NCBI GenBank assembly: GCA_021373135.1
Contig: JAJFTH010000001.1
Span: 1-64,000 of the forward strand
Source: Bacteroidales bacterium
Lineage (GTDB): Bacteria > Bacteroidota > Bacteroidia > Bacteroidales > UBA1402
Length of the DNA: 64,000 nt
Direction of reading: 5' to 3'
Position 1 is the first letter of the stretch, and each line of letters begins with the position of its first letter. Of this stretch, positions 54,559-62,921 are shown in pieces. A program made the translations under genes and the position numbers. The notes under the pieces were generated by a model. The model was not told where the DNA came from and did no database searches. It saw nothing but the letters and a program-made list of their open reading frames with translations.

Positions 54559-55503
54559 ATGAAAATCATTTTTTTAGACGCTTACTCCATAGGCAACGCC
54601 GATATTTCCGAACTTGCCGCCGCCGGCGAATTGACTACCTACGACAATACGATTCCAGAGCAAGTTGTATCCAGATGCACCGGTGCTGACATCGTCATCA
54701 CCAACAAGGTTAAGCTGATGCAGCCTGAACTGGAAGCCTTGCCCAACCTGAAGCTTATTTGCATCGCAGCCACCGGTATGAACAATGTCGACCTGAAGGT
54801 TGCAGCCGAAAAAGGCATCACTGTGAAAAACGTAGCGGATTACTCCACAAACAGCGTGGCAGAGCTGACTTTCACCATGGCTTTGGACCTGATTCATCAG
54901 ACTCATTACTACGACCAATACGTCAAAAGCGGCGCATACAGCCGTAGCGGCAGGTTCACCCATCACGGCCGTTCGTTCTTTGAAATCAAGGGTAAGAAAT
55001 GGGGCATCATAGGAATGGGACATATCGGTCGTCGCGTAGCTGAAATAGCCTCAGCCTTTGGAGCCGAAATTTCCTACCATTCCACCTCCGGAAAAAACCT
55101 GCAATCCGGATACCCGCACAAAGAGCTGGATGACCTGCTGTCAGGAAGCGACATTATCTCCATTCATGCACCGCTGAATGAACAAACGCAATATTTGATC
55201 GACTACCAAAAACTCTGCTTGATGAAACCGGCAGCCTACCTCATCAATGTAGGACGCGGCGGCATCGTGAAGGAGACAGATTTGGCGCAGGCTTTGCGTG
55301 AAAACCGTCTGGCCGGTGCAGGACTTGATGTGTACGAACAGGAGCCGACGCCAGCCGATAATCCTTTGCTGTCACCGGATTTACAAGAGAAACTGTTGAT
55401 GACACCTCATATAGCCTGGGCTTCGGCAGAAGCCAGACAGAGGTTGGTCGATACGATGGTAGAGCAGATTCAAGGACAATCCAGAATTTGGGGTTGTGAA
55501 TAA
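54559..55503 (+). CDS. D-isomer-specific 2-hydroxyacid dehydrogenase
   Basis: 314 residues. It has the NAD-binding motif GKKWGIIGMGHIGRRVAEIASAFG (about 143-166) and the catalytic Arg-Glu-His triad in NVGRGGIVKETDL, LDVYEQEP and TPHIAW. The family includes glycerate/hydroxypyruvate and D-lactate dehydrogenases; closely similar Bacteroidales genes are usually named glycerate dehydrogenase. It reduces a 2-oxo acid with NADH and is cytoplasmic. Its position downstream of the NADH-linked hdr-flox operon may be coincidental. The exact substrate cannot be set from sequence. Confidence 0.88.
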   Translation: MKIIFLDAYSIGNADISELAAAGELTTYDNTIPEQVVSRCTGADIVITNKVKLMQPELEALPNLKLICIAATGMNNVDLKVAAEKGITVKNVADYSTNSVAELTFTMALDLIHQTHYYDQYVKSGAYSRSGRFTHHGRSFFEIKGKKWGIIGMGHIGRRVAEIASAFGAEISYHSTSGKNLQSGYPHKELDDLLSGSDIISIHAPLNEQTQYLIDYQKLCLMKPAAYLINVGRGGIVKETDLAQALRENRLAGAGLDVYEQEPTPADNPLLSPDLQEKLLMTPHIAWASAEARQRLVDTMVEQIQGQSRIWGCE

Positions 55504-55522
55504 ACAAACGGATTGAACCCAC

Positions 55523-55554
55523 AAAAAAATGGTTCCAAAGTCACCCTTGAAACC
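55523..55554 (-). terminator. Terminator of the thioredoxin-side minus-strand unit
   Basis: On the minus strand GGTTTCAAGG pairs with CTTTGGAACC (10 bp, two G-U pairs, GTGA loop), followed by a T7 run (complement of 55523-55529). On the plus strand the wobble pairs become A-C mismatches, so it acts mainly on the minus strand. Confidence 0.7.
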
Positions 55555-55607
55555 ATCTTCTAATCCTTTCTGAAAGCCCGCAAAGGCTCTCAAATCGTGG
55601 GCCCCAT

Positions 55608-56075
55608 TTACTTTTTCAACAATATTTCATTGATAGCCTTCACAAACTGATCCTTCGGCATGGCACCCATGCTCATCTGAGGTTTCCCTTCCATCGGGAC
55701 AAAAAGGATGCTCGGAATACTACGGATACCAAAAGCAGCAGCCAGTTCCTGCTCTGCTTCCGTATCAATCTTGTAGATGTAAATCTGACCGTCATATTCT
55801 TTTGCCAGCTCTTCCATAATTGGAGCCACCGCTTTGCAGGGTCCGCACCAATCTGCATAAAAATCAATGATACAGGGCTTGTCACCCAAATACTTCCATT
55901 CCTGAGGATTGGTTTCGTAGTTGGCTACTTTTTTAAGAAATTCTTCTTTTGTCAAATGAATTGTTCCCATCTTATTTTTTGTTTTAATTGTTTCTTTATC
56001 TTTTCCTGCACTTTGTGCACTACAACCGGTAAAAATAAATGCAGTCAGGAAAAGTAGCATCGATAATCGTTTCAT
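55608..56075 (-). CDS. Lipoprotein thioredoxin
   Basis: 155 residues with a lipoprotein signal (lipobox FTGC, Cys18), so it is anchored in a membrane facing the periplasm. The thioredoxin fold follows with the active site YADWCGPCKAVAP (Cys77, Cys80) and the cis-Pro RSIPSILFV. It would reduce or exchange disulfides outside the cytoplasm. It lies 13 nt after the CoA-disulfide-reductase fusion gene and is probably co-transcribed, which links it to thiol or sulfane-sulfur metabolism. Confidence 0.92.
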   Translation of the reverse strand: MKRLSMLLFLTAFIFTGCSAQSAGKDKETIKTKNKMGTIHLTKEEFLKKVANYETNPQEWKYLGDKPCIIDFYADWCGPCKAVAPIMEELAKEYDGQIYIYKIDTEAEQELAAAFGIRSIPSILFVPMEGKPQMSMGAMPKDQFVKAINEILLKK

Positions 56076-56088
56076 ACTTCTTATTTTT

Positions 56089-58533
56089 TTAGATAAATAA
56101 ATTTAAGTTCGCATGTTCAGAATGTTCCAAATAACTTGCGACGCCACCCACAGTGACAGTATCAAGTAATTCTTCGCGCTTGACACCCATCACATCCATT
56201 GACATAGTGCAAGCAATCATTTCCACCTGCCCGCTTTCAATGGCTTGTTTCATTAAGCCTTCCAGACTTTCAATCTGTTTCTGTTTCATGATGTAACGCA
56301 TCATTTTCGAGCCCATTCCCAACATATTCAATTTGGAAAGTTTGAGCGCACTGCTGCTGGAGGGTAACATCATGCCAAACATTTTCCCGAAAATATCCTT
56401 TTTCACTTTTGAGTGATTTTTCTTCTTGATGACATTCAAACCCCAGAAAGTAAAGAACATGGTCACCTTTTTACCCATGGCCACAGCACCGTTTGCGATG
56501 ACAAAGGAGGCCAATGCCTTATCCAGGTCATCACTGAAAATAATAAAGGTTTTGTTATCTCCACCCGACATCAATCCTGCAGACTTTATGGCTTCCGCTT
56601 TTTCTATATGTGCGGTCACGATGCCACCCTTGTTTTCTACTCCCAACAATTTGGCACCGACAATGTTACTCCACGCCTTGACATCCGTTGCAAAAGCCTG
56701 ATCGGTGGCTTTCACGTCCATTCGTTGCCCTGACTGAAGTTCATCATAATATTTTTTCGTCTGGATAATGGGCCCCGGGCATTGCATACCACAGGCATCC
56801 ACACAAAAAGTACTGATATTGGTATCTTTCATTTCATCTTTGGAATCTATATGAATATTCATGAAGAAATTGTAGTTGTTTTGTTCGTTGGTGGCCGAGG
56901 CATAGGTCTTATAACCGCCGGACAAGTTCCGGACATTTTCAAAGCCATGCTGCGTCAGAATACGACTGGCCAAATATCCGCGCAAACCTACGGCACAGTA
57001 GATCACGATATCCTTATCCTTAGGAAGTTCACCCAACCGGCCGCGAAGATCGTCTAAAGGAATATTTACGGCACCGGTCAGATGCGACAGCGAAAACTCT
57101 TCGGCTGTCCGAACATCCAGCAGCATCGTTTTCTCCGGATCCAAATCATTGATCTCACGCCAATGAATGAGTTTTACTTTTCCTTGCAAAACATTTTGAG
57201 CTACAAAACCTGCCATATTGACCGGATCTTTTGCCGAAGAATAGGGCGGTGCATAGGCATGCTCAATCTTCGCAAGGTCATTCACCGTTCCACCGTTCCG
57301 GATGACCTGGGCAAAGAGGTCTATTCGCTTGTCAACACCATCAAACCCCACCACCTGAGCTCCAAGCAGCCTTCCGGTTTCAGGAGCAAAAAGAGTCTTT
57401 ATCGACAAAGGCAAAGCATCCGGATAATACCCGGCATGTGATGCGGAATGGGTAAAAGAAGAGATATAAGGAATCTGTTCTTTTTTCAGCATCTTTCCGG
57501 ATAATCCTGATGAAGCCACTGTCAGGTCAAATATTTTGGCAATGGAGGTACCTATGGTTCCTTCATATTTTTGTTTATTTTCGTTCATGATATTGTCAGC
57601 CACTATACGTCCTTGTTTATTGGCCGGCCCGGCAAGGGGAATCAACACCGGTTTTCCGGTGATGGGACTCTTCACCTCAACAGCATCTCCCAAAGCAAAA
57701 ATGTCCGAATCGGAAGTCTGGAGATATTCATTGACGGCAATTCCACCAAGAGAACCGATTTCAAGTCCGGCGTCTTTGGCCAGTTTGGTTTCAGGACGCA
57801 CTCCAATGCTGCATATAACCATATCGGTTTCAATCACCTTTCCGCTTTCCAATTCGACGTTCAAGCCCTGATCTCCATCAGAAAATCCGCACACTGCTTC
57901 TTCCAGCAGCAATCCCACATTCTTTGACTTCAAATGTTCATGGACAATGCTTGCCATGGAAAAATCCAGCGGGGCCATCACTTGATCGGCCATCTCCACC
58001 ACACAAACCTCCAAGCCTGCATCACTTAGATTTTCAGCCATTTCCAGACCAATGAAACCACCGCCGATCACCAGTGCCCGACAAGGTTTCTGTTCACGGA
58101 TGTAATTCTTGATCTGATCCGTATCCGGAATGTTCCTCAAGGTAAATACCCGTTTATCTTGAATACCTTTAATCTTAGGTTTGACTGGATCCGCCCCGGG
58201 TGATAACACCAAACTGTCGTAACTTTCGGTATAGACTTCACCTGTTTTCAGATTGGTTACCTGAATGGTCTTTTCGACGGGATTGATCTGATCCACGTTT
58301 GAATTGACACGGATATCGATATGAAAGCGTGCCCTGAATCCTTGTACCGTTTGCACAAAAAGCTTATCCCTGTCTGTGATGGTCGTACCGATATAATAAG
58401 GCAATCCACAGTTTGCATACGAAACGTAAGCACCCCTTTCAAAAAGAATGATTTCTGCCTGTTCATCCAGTCTCCTCAAACGGGCTGCAACGGTTGCTCC
58501 ACCGGCGACACCCCCTACAATCAGTACTTTCAT
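56089..58533 (-). CDS. Four-domain CoA-disulfide reductase / rhodanese / TusA / DsrE2 fusion
   Basis: 814 residues. Domain 1 (about 1-445) is a CoA-disulfide reductase/NADH oxidase flavoprotein with VLIVGGVAGGATVAARLRR and the redox Cys42 in SYANCGLPYYIG. Domain 2 (about 455-550) is a rhodanese with the active Cys in IVIYCAVGLRGY. Domain 3 (about 575-650) is TusA/SirA-like with DACGMQCPGPIIQ. Domain 4 (about 660-814) is DsrE2-like with IIFSDDLDKALA and IACTMSMDVMG. All key Cys are present. It should accept, transfer and reduce persulfide sulfur or CoA disulfides with NADH. A MarR regulator lies directly upstream. Confidence 0.94.
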   Translation of the reverse strand: MKVLIVGGVAGGATVAARLRRLDEQAEIILFERGAYVSYANCGLPYYIGTTITDRDKLFVQTVQGFRARFHIDIRVNSNVDQINPVEKTIQVTNLKTGEVYTESYDSLVLSPGADPVKPKIKGIQDKRVFTLRNIPDTDQIKNYIREQKPCRALVIGGGFIGLEMAENLSDAGLEVCVVEMADQVMAPLDFSMASIVHEHLKSKNVGLLLEEAVCGFSDGDQGLNVELESGKVIETDMVICSIGVRPETKLAKDAGLEIGSLGGIAVNEYLQTSDSDIFALGDAVEVKSPITGKPVLIPLAGPANKQGRIVADNIMNENKQKYEGTIGTSIAKIFDLTVASSGLSGKMLKKEQIPYISSFTHSASHAGYYPDALPLSIKTLFAPETGRLLGAQVVGFDGVDKRIDLFAQVIRNGGTVNDLAKIEHAYAPPYSSAKDPVNMAGFVAQNVLQGKVKLIHWREINDLDPEKTMLLDVRTAEEFSLSHLTGAVNIPLDDLRGRLGELPKDKDIVIYCAVGLRGYLASRILTQHGFENVRNLSGGYKTYASATNEQNNYNFFMNIHIDSKDEMKDTNISTFCVDACGMQCPGPIIQTKKYYDELQSGQRMDVKATDQAFATDVKAWSNIVGAKLLGVENKGGIVTAHIEKAEAIKSAGLMSGGDNKTFIIFSDDLDKALASFVIANGAVAMGKKVTMFFTFWGLNVIKKKNHSKVKKDIFGKMFGMMLPSSSSALKLSKLNMLGMGSKMMRYIMKQKQIESLEGLMKQAIESGQVEMIACTMSMDVMGVKREELLDTVTVGGVASYLEHSEHANLNLFI

Positions 58534-58561
58534 AATGCTTTCATTTAGGAATATAAAAAAA

Positions 58562-58924
58562 TTAAGACTCGCATTGTTTGGAAATCTTGTTGATAAACTC
58601 TGCCAGATGGAGCGATTTTCCTTTCAGCTCTTGCACCTTCTGTTTGCCTGATTCCGTCAGGGAAAAAAACATCTGGCGTTTGTCGACAGATCCAAGTCTA
58701 CGCTGGATATAGCCCATTTTCTCTACAGCACACAACACCTTTGACACTCTGGAATTGGACAATCCCACAAAATCACAGATATCACCTGCTGATTTTTCTT
58801 CGCCCCCCTTCAGGCAACATAACACCATGGCATCGTTGATACTGATCCGGTTCATTTCCAGAAAGTCCTTCTCGAACTGGTACAGTGAGCGATAAATTTC
58901 TTTGATCATGCAAATGTCTTCCAT
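58562..58924 (-). CDS. MarR-family transcriptional regulator
   Basis: 120 residues from the ATG at 58924 (MEDICMIKEIYRSLYQFEKDFL). A longer frame to 58966 would start upstream of the predicted transcription start and is rejected. The winged-helix has ISINDAMVLCCLKGGEEKSAGDICDFVGLSNSRVSKVLCAVEKMGYIQRR and the wing SVDKRQMFFSLTESG. The two cysteines in VLCCL could serve as a redox sensor. It lies 28 nt before the sulfur-transfer fusion gene and probably represses that operon. Confidence 0.88.
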   Translation of the reverse strand: MEDICMIKEIYRSLYQFEKDFLEMNRISINDAMVLCCLKGGEEKSAGDICDFVGLSNSRVSKVLCAVEKMGYIQRRLGSVDKRQMFFSLTESGKQKVQELKGKSLHLAEFINKISKQCES

Positions 58925-58943
58925 CTTCTTGAATTTAACGACA

Positions 58944-58988
58944 CAAAAATACATATTAATTTCCAATAAACAAACTTTCTAATGGAAA
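58944..58988 (-). promoter_or_regulatory. Promoter and candidate operator of the marR-fusion-thioredoxin operon
   Basis: The minus strand reads TTTG (complement of 58971-58974), 19 bp, TATTTTTG (complement of 58944-58951), an exact Bacteroidetes promoter; transcription would start near 58937, 13 nt before the regulator ATG. An inverted repeat TTTCCA-N17-TGGAAA (58960-58965, 58983-58988) brackets the -33 box and may be the MarR operator. Confidence 0.65.
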
Positions 58989-59005
58989 ATATATTTATAA
59001 AAAAT

Positions 59006-59680
59006 TTAATACTGTTCAAAATGCCTCCAAATCTGGTCGTTTTGAGGCAACGGAGCTGTTACGCTAATCCGGATACCGCTTACAGGATGAATGAATTCGA
59101 CCTGTCTGGAATGCAGCGAAATCCCTCCGTCCGGATTGGATCTGGGAAAACCATATTTCAAGTCACCCTTGATGGGACAACCCATCTTGGCTAATTGGCA
59201 TCTGATTTGATGGTGGCGACCGGTTTTCAGGTCCACCTCCAGCAAATAATAAGTATCTGATTTTCCAATCAGTTTGTAGTGAAGAATGGCTTTCTTTGAG
59301 TTTGGTTTTTCCGTGTCGTAAGCATAGCTCTTATTCTGCTTTTCGTTACGCACGATGTAATGTTCCAAAACGCCTTCTTCCTGCCTGGGAGGAATTTTGA
59401 CCAAGGCCCAATAAGTCTTGTGAATCTCACCATTCTGGAACATCATGTTCAGACGGGGCAAAACTTTACTGGTTTTTGCAAAGATGACAATACCTGTTAC
59501 AGGGCGGTCTAAACGATGGGTAACGCCTAAAAAGACGTTACCCGGTTTATTGTATTTTTCTTTCAACCACACTTTCAGCGTTTCTTCCAGTGAAGAATCG
59601 CCGGTTTTGTCGACCTGAACGATTTCGCCGCAAGCTTTGTTGACGATCAGGATGTGATTGTCTTCGTAAAGAACGGTCAT
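59006..59680 (-). CDS. RluA-family RNA pseudouridine synthase
   Basis: 224 residues. It is a single catalytic domain without an S4 domain: YEDNHILIVNKACGE, the catalytic HRLDRPVTGIVIFAKT with the active Asp, LLEVDLKTGRHHQIRCQLA and ISLHSRQVEFIHP. It isomerises uridine in rRNA or tRNA; the target site cannot be told. The start overlaps the fabG stop by 4 nt. Confidence 0.93.
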   Translation of the reverse strand: MTVLYEDNHILIVNKACGEIVQVDKTGDSSLEETLKVWLKEKYNKPGNVFLGVTHRLDRPVTGIVIFAKTSKVLPRLNMMFQNGEIHKTYWALVKIPPRQEEGVLEHYIVRNEKQNKSYAYDTEKPNSKKAILHYKLIGKSDTYYLLEVDLKTGRHHQIRCQLAKMGCPIKGDLKYGFPRSNPDGGISLHSRQVEFIHPVSGIRISVTAPLPQNDQIWRHFEQY

Positions 59681-60423
59681 CTATTCATACCGCCATCACA
59701 GTGAATAACCTGGCCACTTACATAAGAAGACAGGTCGGATGCAAGGAATGTGCAGACATTGGCCACATCTTCAGGGGTACCGCCACGACGCAAAGGAATT
59801 TTCTGAGCCCATTCCTTGCGGACTTCTTCAGAAAGTTGAGCGGTCATTTCGGTAATGATAAAACCTGGAGCCACGGCATTGGCACGAATGCCACGTGAAC
59901 CCATTTCGTCGGCTATGGATTTTGCCAAACCAATCAGTCCTGCTTTGGATGCAGAATAGTTACATTGACCGGCATTGCCTGAAACACCTACCACAGAACT
60001 CATATTGATGATGCTCCCGGATCTTTGTTTCATCATGATGGGACAGGTAGCATTGATAAAATTGAAAGCAGACTTCAGATTGATATTGATTACCATATCC
60101 CATTGTTGTTCAGTCATTCTGAGCATCAGGCCGTCACGTGTGATACCGGCATTGTTGACCAAAATATCAATTTGGCCAAAGTCTTTGTGAATTTCCTCAA
60201 CAACCCGATGTGTATCTTCAAAATTAGCAGCATTGGAAGCGTAACCTTTTACTTTTGTGCCGAAAGACGCAATTTCAGATTCGGTAGCTTTGGCATTGCC
60301 ATCAATGACTAAATCAGTAAAAGCAATATTGGCCCCTTCCTGCGCGAATTTAATGGCAATGGCTTTACCAATGCCACGTGCGGCACCGGTAATGATCGCT
60401 GTTTTTCCTTCTAATAATTTCAT
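59677..60423 (-). CDS. fabG: 3-oxoacyl-[acyl-carrier-protein] reductase
   Basis: 248 residues. A classical short-chain dehydrogenase: cofactor loop AIITGAARGIGKAIA, VNNAGITRDGLMLRM, catalytic Ser in NMSSVVGVSGNAG and the YxxxK of CNYSASKAG, and PGFIITEMTAQL; ends SSYVSGQVIHCDGGM. The NAGITRDGLMLRM segment is specific to FabG. It reduces 3-oxoacyl-ACP with NADPH in fatty-acid elongation. It is translationally coupled to the pseudouridine synthase gene. Confidence 0.95.
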   Translation of the reverse strand: MKLLEGKTAIITGAARGIGKAIAIKFAQEGANIAFTDLVIDGNAKATESEIASFGTKVKGYASNAANFEDTHRVVEEIHKDFGQIDILVNNAGITRDGLMLRMTEQQWDMVININLKSAFNFINATCPIMMKQRSGSIINMSSVVGVSGNAGQCNYSASKAGLIGLAKSIADEMGSRGIRANAVAPGFIITEMTAQLSEEVRKEWAQKIPLRRGGTPEDVANVCTFLASDLSSYVSGQVIHCDGGMNR

Positions 60424-60503
60424 TCGTTAATTTTTAAATTTGAACTATCCTAAAAATATAAATATGAAAAAATGACATCCCGCATGGAATGTCATCCGTC
60501 AAA

Positions 60504-61085
60504 TCAATTATTCTTCTTTTTCAATCCGTTGAACAACAAGTCGTAAATGAACTGACTCTGTTCATGGCGATTGCGAATATTTTCACGAATATAAGGCACT
60601 TCCATTCCTTTTAGCGCATATTGCATGATTTGGGCAGTCTTTCTGATATCTTTCACTTCAAAAACATCCTTTTCGTTGCCCGATTTCAGGATTTGTGCAA
60701 GCATCACCGCTTCTTTCTTGTCCATCTTGCGACGAAGCTTTTCAATTTCTGTAATATCCTTGAATAATTCAGCATGCAAACTGCCGTTACGGATCACCAT
60801 ATCCTTGAATACATTAAAATGGGCACGGATAAAAGCTTCCAACTTCGCTTCCGGTTCCAGGTTCTGTTTCATCACAGACTGTAAAGTCGTCGTAACTATT
60901 TGAAGTTCACTTTCAACGCAGGCCATATATATTTCCTCTTTATTCCGGAAATAGGTATACAACGTACGCCTTCCTTTTTGTGAAGCTGCGGCAATATCGT
61001 TCATCGTGGTATCCGCCACTCCGTTTTGAGCGAAAAGTTGTCTTGCAACTTCCACCAGCATTGCTCTCGTTTTAGACACTGACAT
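60504..61085 (-). CDS. TetR/AcrR-family transcriptional regulator
   Basis: 193 residues. The N-terminal HTH is RAMLVEVARQLFAQNGVADTTMNDIAAASQKGRRTLYTYFRNKEEIYMACV (about 8-60). The all-helical ligand-binding part has no recognisable specificity. It lies 81 bp before fabG in the same direction, so it may control fatty-acid genes like FabR/FadR-type TetR proteins, or only itself. An inverted repeat overlaps its own promoter. Confidence 0.9.
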   Translation of the reverse strand: MSVSKTRAMLVEVARQLFAQNGVADTTMNDIAAASQKGRRTLYTYFRNKEEIYMACVESELQIVTTTLQSVMKQNLEPEAKLEAFIRAHFNVFKDMVIRNGSLHAELFKDITEIEKLRRKMDKKEAVMLAQILKSGNEKDVFEVKDIRKTAQIMQYALKGMEVPYIRENIRNRHEQSQFIYDLLFNGLKKKNN

Positions 61086-61094
61086 AATTATTTA

Positions 61095-61147
61095 TGCACA
61101 TAAAAACATATACTGTGCAAATGTACAAAAAATTACATCCGGACAAA
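61095..61147 (-). promoter_or_regulatory. Promoter and candidate autoregulatory operator of the TetR gene
   Basis: The minus strand reads TTTG (complement of 61144-61147), 18 bp, TACATTTG (complement of 61118-61125). An inverted repeat TGCACA-N13-TGTGCA (61095-61100, 61114-61119) covers the expected transcription start, the usual place for a TetR-type operator. Confidence 0.6.
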
Positions 61148-61184
61148 GGTTTCATATGATAATAATTTTTTCGTTTAAAGTCAT

Positions 61185-61247
61185 ATGTAACTCGCATGTC
61201 CATTTTATAATAAACTTGGACTTTTTTTACAAACATGCTCGTTTCAT
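61185..61247 (+). repeat. Dispersed repeat copy 5, upstream of tRNA-fMet
   Basis: It starts ATGTAACTCGCATGTC and ends CATGCTCGTTTCAT, the same terminal motifs and 63-bp length as the copies at 34927 and 43113. It lies 30 bp before the tRNA promoter. Confidence 0.75.
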
Positions 61248-61276
61248 ATTAATTTTTATCGAAATGCATAAAAGGG

Positions 61277-61307
61277 TTTGTTTTTTCAATAAAAAGCAGT
61301 ACTTTTG
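61277..61307 (+). promoter_or_regulatory. Promoter of tRNA-fMet
   Basis: TTTG at 61277-61280, 19 bp, TACTTTTG at 61300-61307; transcription would start a few bases before the tRNA 5' end. Confidence 0.75.
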
Positions 61308-61320
61308 TGCCACAATTAAT

Positions 61321-61392
<72 letters not shown>

Positions 61393-61396
61393 CTAA

Positions 61397-61440
61397 AAAG
61401 AGGGAATTTCAAATTAGACCTTGAGATTCCCTCTTTTTTT
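61397..61440 (+). terminator. Terminator after tRNA-fMet
   Basis: AAGAGGGAATTTCAA and TTGAGATTCCCTCTT form a long stem with one mismatch and an 8-nt loop, followed by T7. Confidence 0.85.
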
Positions 61441-61515
61441 GTCTTTTTCCCGAAACATCTGATTCCGGATGTTTTCGAACAAGCTTAAAAGCTGTCATAT
61501 TCATTCAAATTTTGC

Positions 61516-61523
61516 TACCTTTG
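61516..61523 (+). promoter_or_regulatory. -7 element upstream of radA
   Basis: TACCTTTG matches TAnnTTTG and lies 21 bp before the radA ATG. No clear TTTG is seen at the -33 position. Confidence 0.5.
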
Positions 61524-61544
61524 TTTCATACAAATTGACATCTC

Positions 61545-62915
61545 ATGGCAAAAGTCAAAAGCCTGTACGTATGCAACAATTGTGGAGCAGACTCTCCCAA
61601 ATGGGTGGGGAAATGCCCCATTTGCGGTGAATGGAACACTTATCACGAAGAGGTCATCCGAAGTGACACGGCTGCCAAACGGCCATCCGCTTCCGGTTTT
61701 CATGCGCCCAAATCCAAGCCGGTATTGCTGTCGGATGTGGAACTGGCTGACGAACCACGCATCGGTACCGGTGGCGGCGAGTTGGACCGTGTTCTGGGAG
61801 GAGGTATCGTACCCGGTTCACTGATCCTGATTGGCGGCGAGCCTGGCATCGGAAAATCCACGCTGGTACTGCAAACCGTTTTGCAGATGCATGATAAGAA
61901 AGTGCTTTACGTTTCAGGCGAAGAAAGCGTCGGACAGCTCAAACTCAGGGCCGAACGCATTCCCGGCGAGAATACCCACGCCTGGTTTGTCAGCGAAACC
62001 TCACTCGAAGAAATTTTTGTTCACTTATCGAATATCAAACCTGACCTGCTCATTGTTGATTCCATCCAGACCATTTCCACAGAAATGGCCGAATCATCTC
62101 CCGGCAGCGTCACCCAGATCAGGGAAACGGCCGCGGCCTTGCTCCGTTTCGCCAAGGAAAGCGGAACGCCTGTTATCCTGATCGGACACATCAACAAGGA
62201 AGGCAGCATTGCTGGGCCAAAAGTACTGGAACATATTGTGGACACTGTTCTGCTTTTCGAAGGTGACCAGCAGTTCATTTACCGGATTCTCCGTTCCATG
62301 AAGAACCGGTTTGGAAGCACTTCTGAAATCGGTATTTATGAAATGTTGCAGGATGGACTTCGCGAAGTGACCAATCCCTCCGAAATGTTGCTTTCACAAA
62401 ACAATACCGATTTGAGCGGTGTGTCCATTGCCGCCACCATCGAAGGGATTCGGCCGTTCCTGATAGAAGTGCAGGCTTTGGTCAGTACCGCTGCTTATGG
62501 CATCGCCCAGCGTTCAGCCACCGGCTTCGACCTGAGACGCTTGAACATGTTGCTTGCCGTGCTTGAAAAACGGGCGGGATTCAAGATTGCACAAAAAGAC
62601 GTTTTTCTGAACATTGCAGGTGGTATCAAGGTGAACGACCCGGCCATCGATTTGTCCGTGCTCTGTTCCATTCTCTCTTCCAGCCTTGACATTACCATTG
62701 ACCGGCATTGCTGTCTGGCCGGCGAAGTGGGACTTTCAGGCGAAATCCGTCCTGTAAACCGTATTGAACAACGCATCATGGAAGCCCAGAAACTGGGTTT
62801 CAAACGCATCATCATACCGAAGTTCACCACGACTGCCATTGATTTCAAGCGTTTCAAGATGGAAATTCAACAAGTCAACAAAGTAGAGGAAGCTTTCCAT
62901 CTGTTATTTAAATAG
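61545..62915 (+). CDS. radA: DNA repair protein RadA
   Basis: 456 residues. The N-terminal C4 zinc finger is YVCNNCGADSPKWVGKCPICGEW (Cys10, 13, 24, 27). The RecA-like ATPase has Walker A GGEPGIGKSTLV, the RadA-specific KNRFGSTSEIGIYEM, and the C-terminal Lon-like domain GGIKVNDPAIDLSVLCSILSS ... GLSGEIRPVNRIEQRIMEA. It is a branch-migration factor in recombinational repair. The length is normal. Confidence 0.97.
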   Translation: MAKVKSLYVCNNCGADSPKWVGKCPICGEWNTYHEEVIRSDTAAKRPSASGFHAPKSKPVLLSDVELADEPRIGTGGGELDRVLGGGIVPGSLILIGGEPGIGKSTLVLQTVLQMHDKKVLYVSGEESVGQLKLRAERIPGENTHAWFVSETSLEEIFVHLSNIKPDLLIVDSIQTISTEMAESSPGSVTQIRETAAALLRFAKESGTPVILIGHINKEGSIAGPKVLEHIVDTVLLFEGDQQFIYRILRSMKNRFGSTSEIGIYEMLQDGLREVTNPSEMLLSQNNTDLSGVSIAATIEGIRPFLIEVQALVSTAAYGIAQRSATGFDLRRLNMLLAVLEKRAGFKIAQKDVFLNIAGGIKVNDPAIDLSVLCSILSSSLDITIDRHCCLAGEVGLSGEIRPVNRIEQRIMEAQKLGFKRIIIPKFTTTAIDFKRFKMEIQQVNKVEEAFHLLFK

Positions 62916-62921
62916 AACGAC

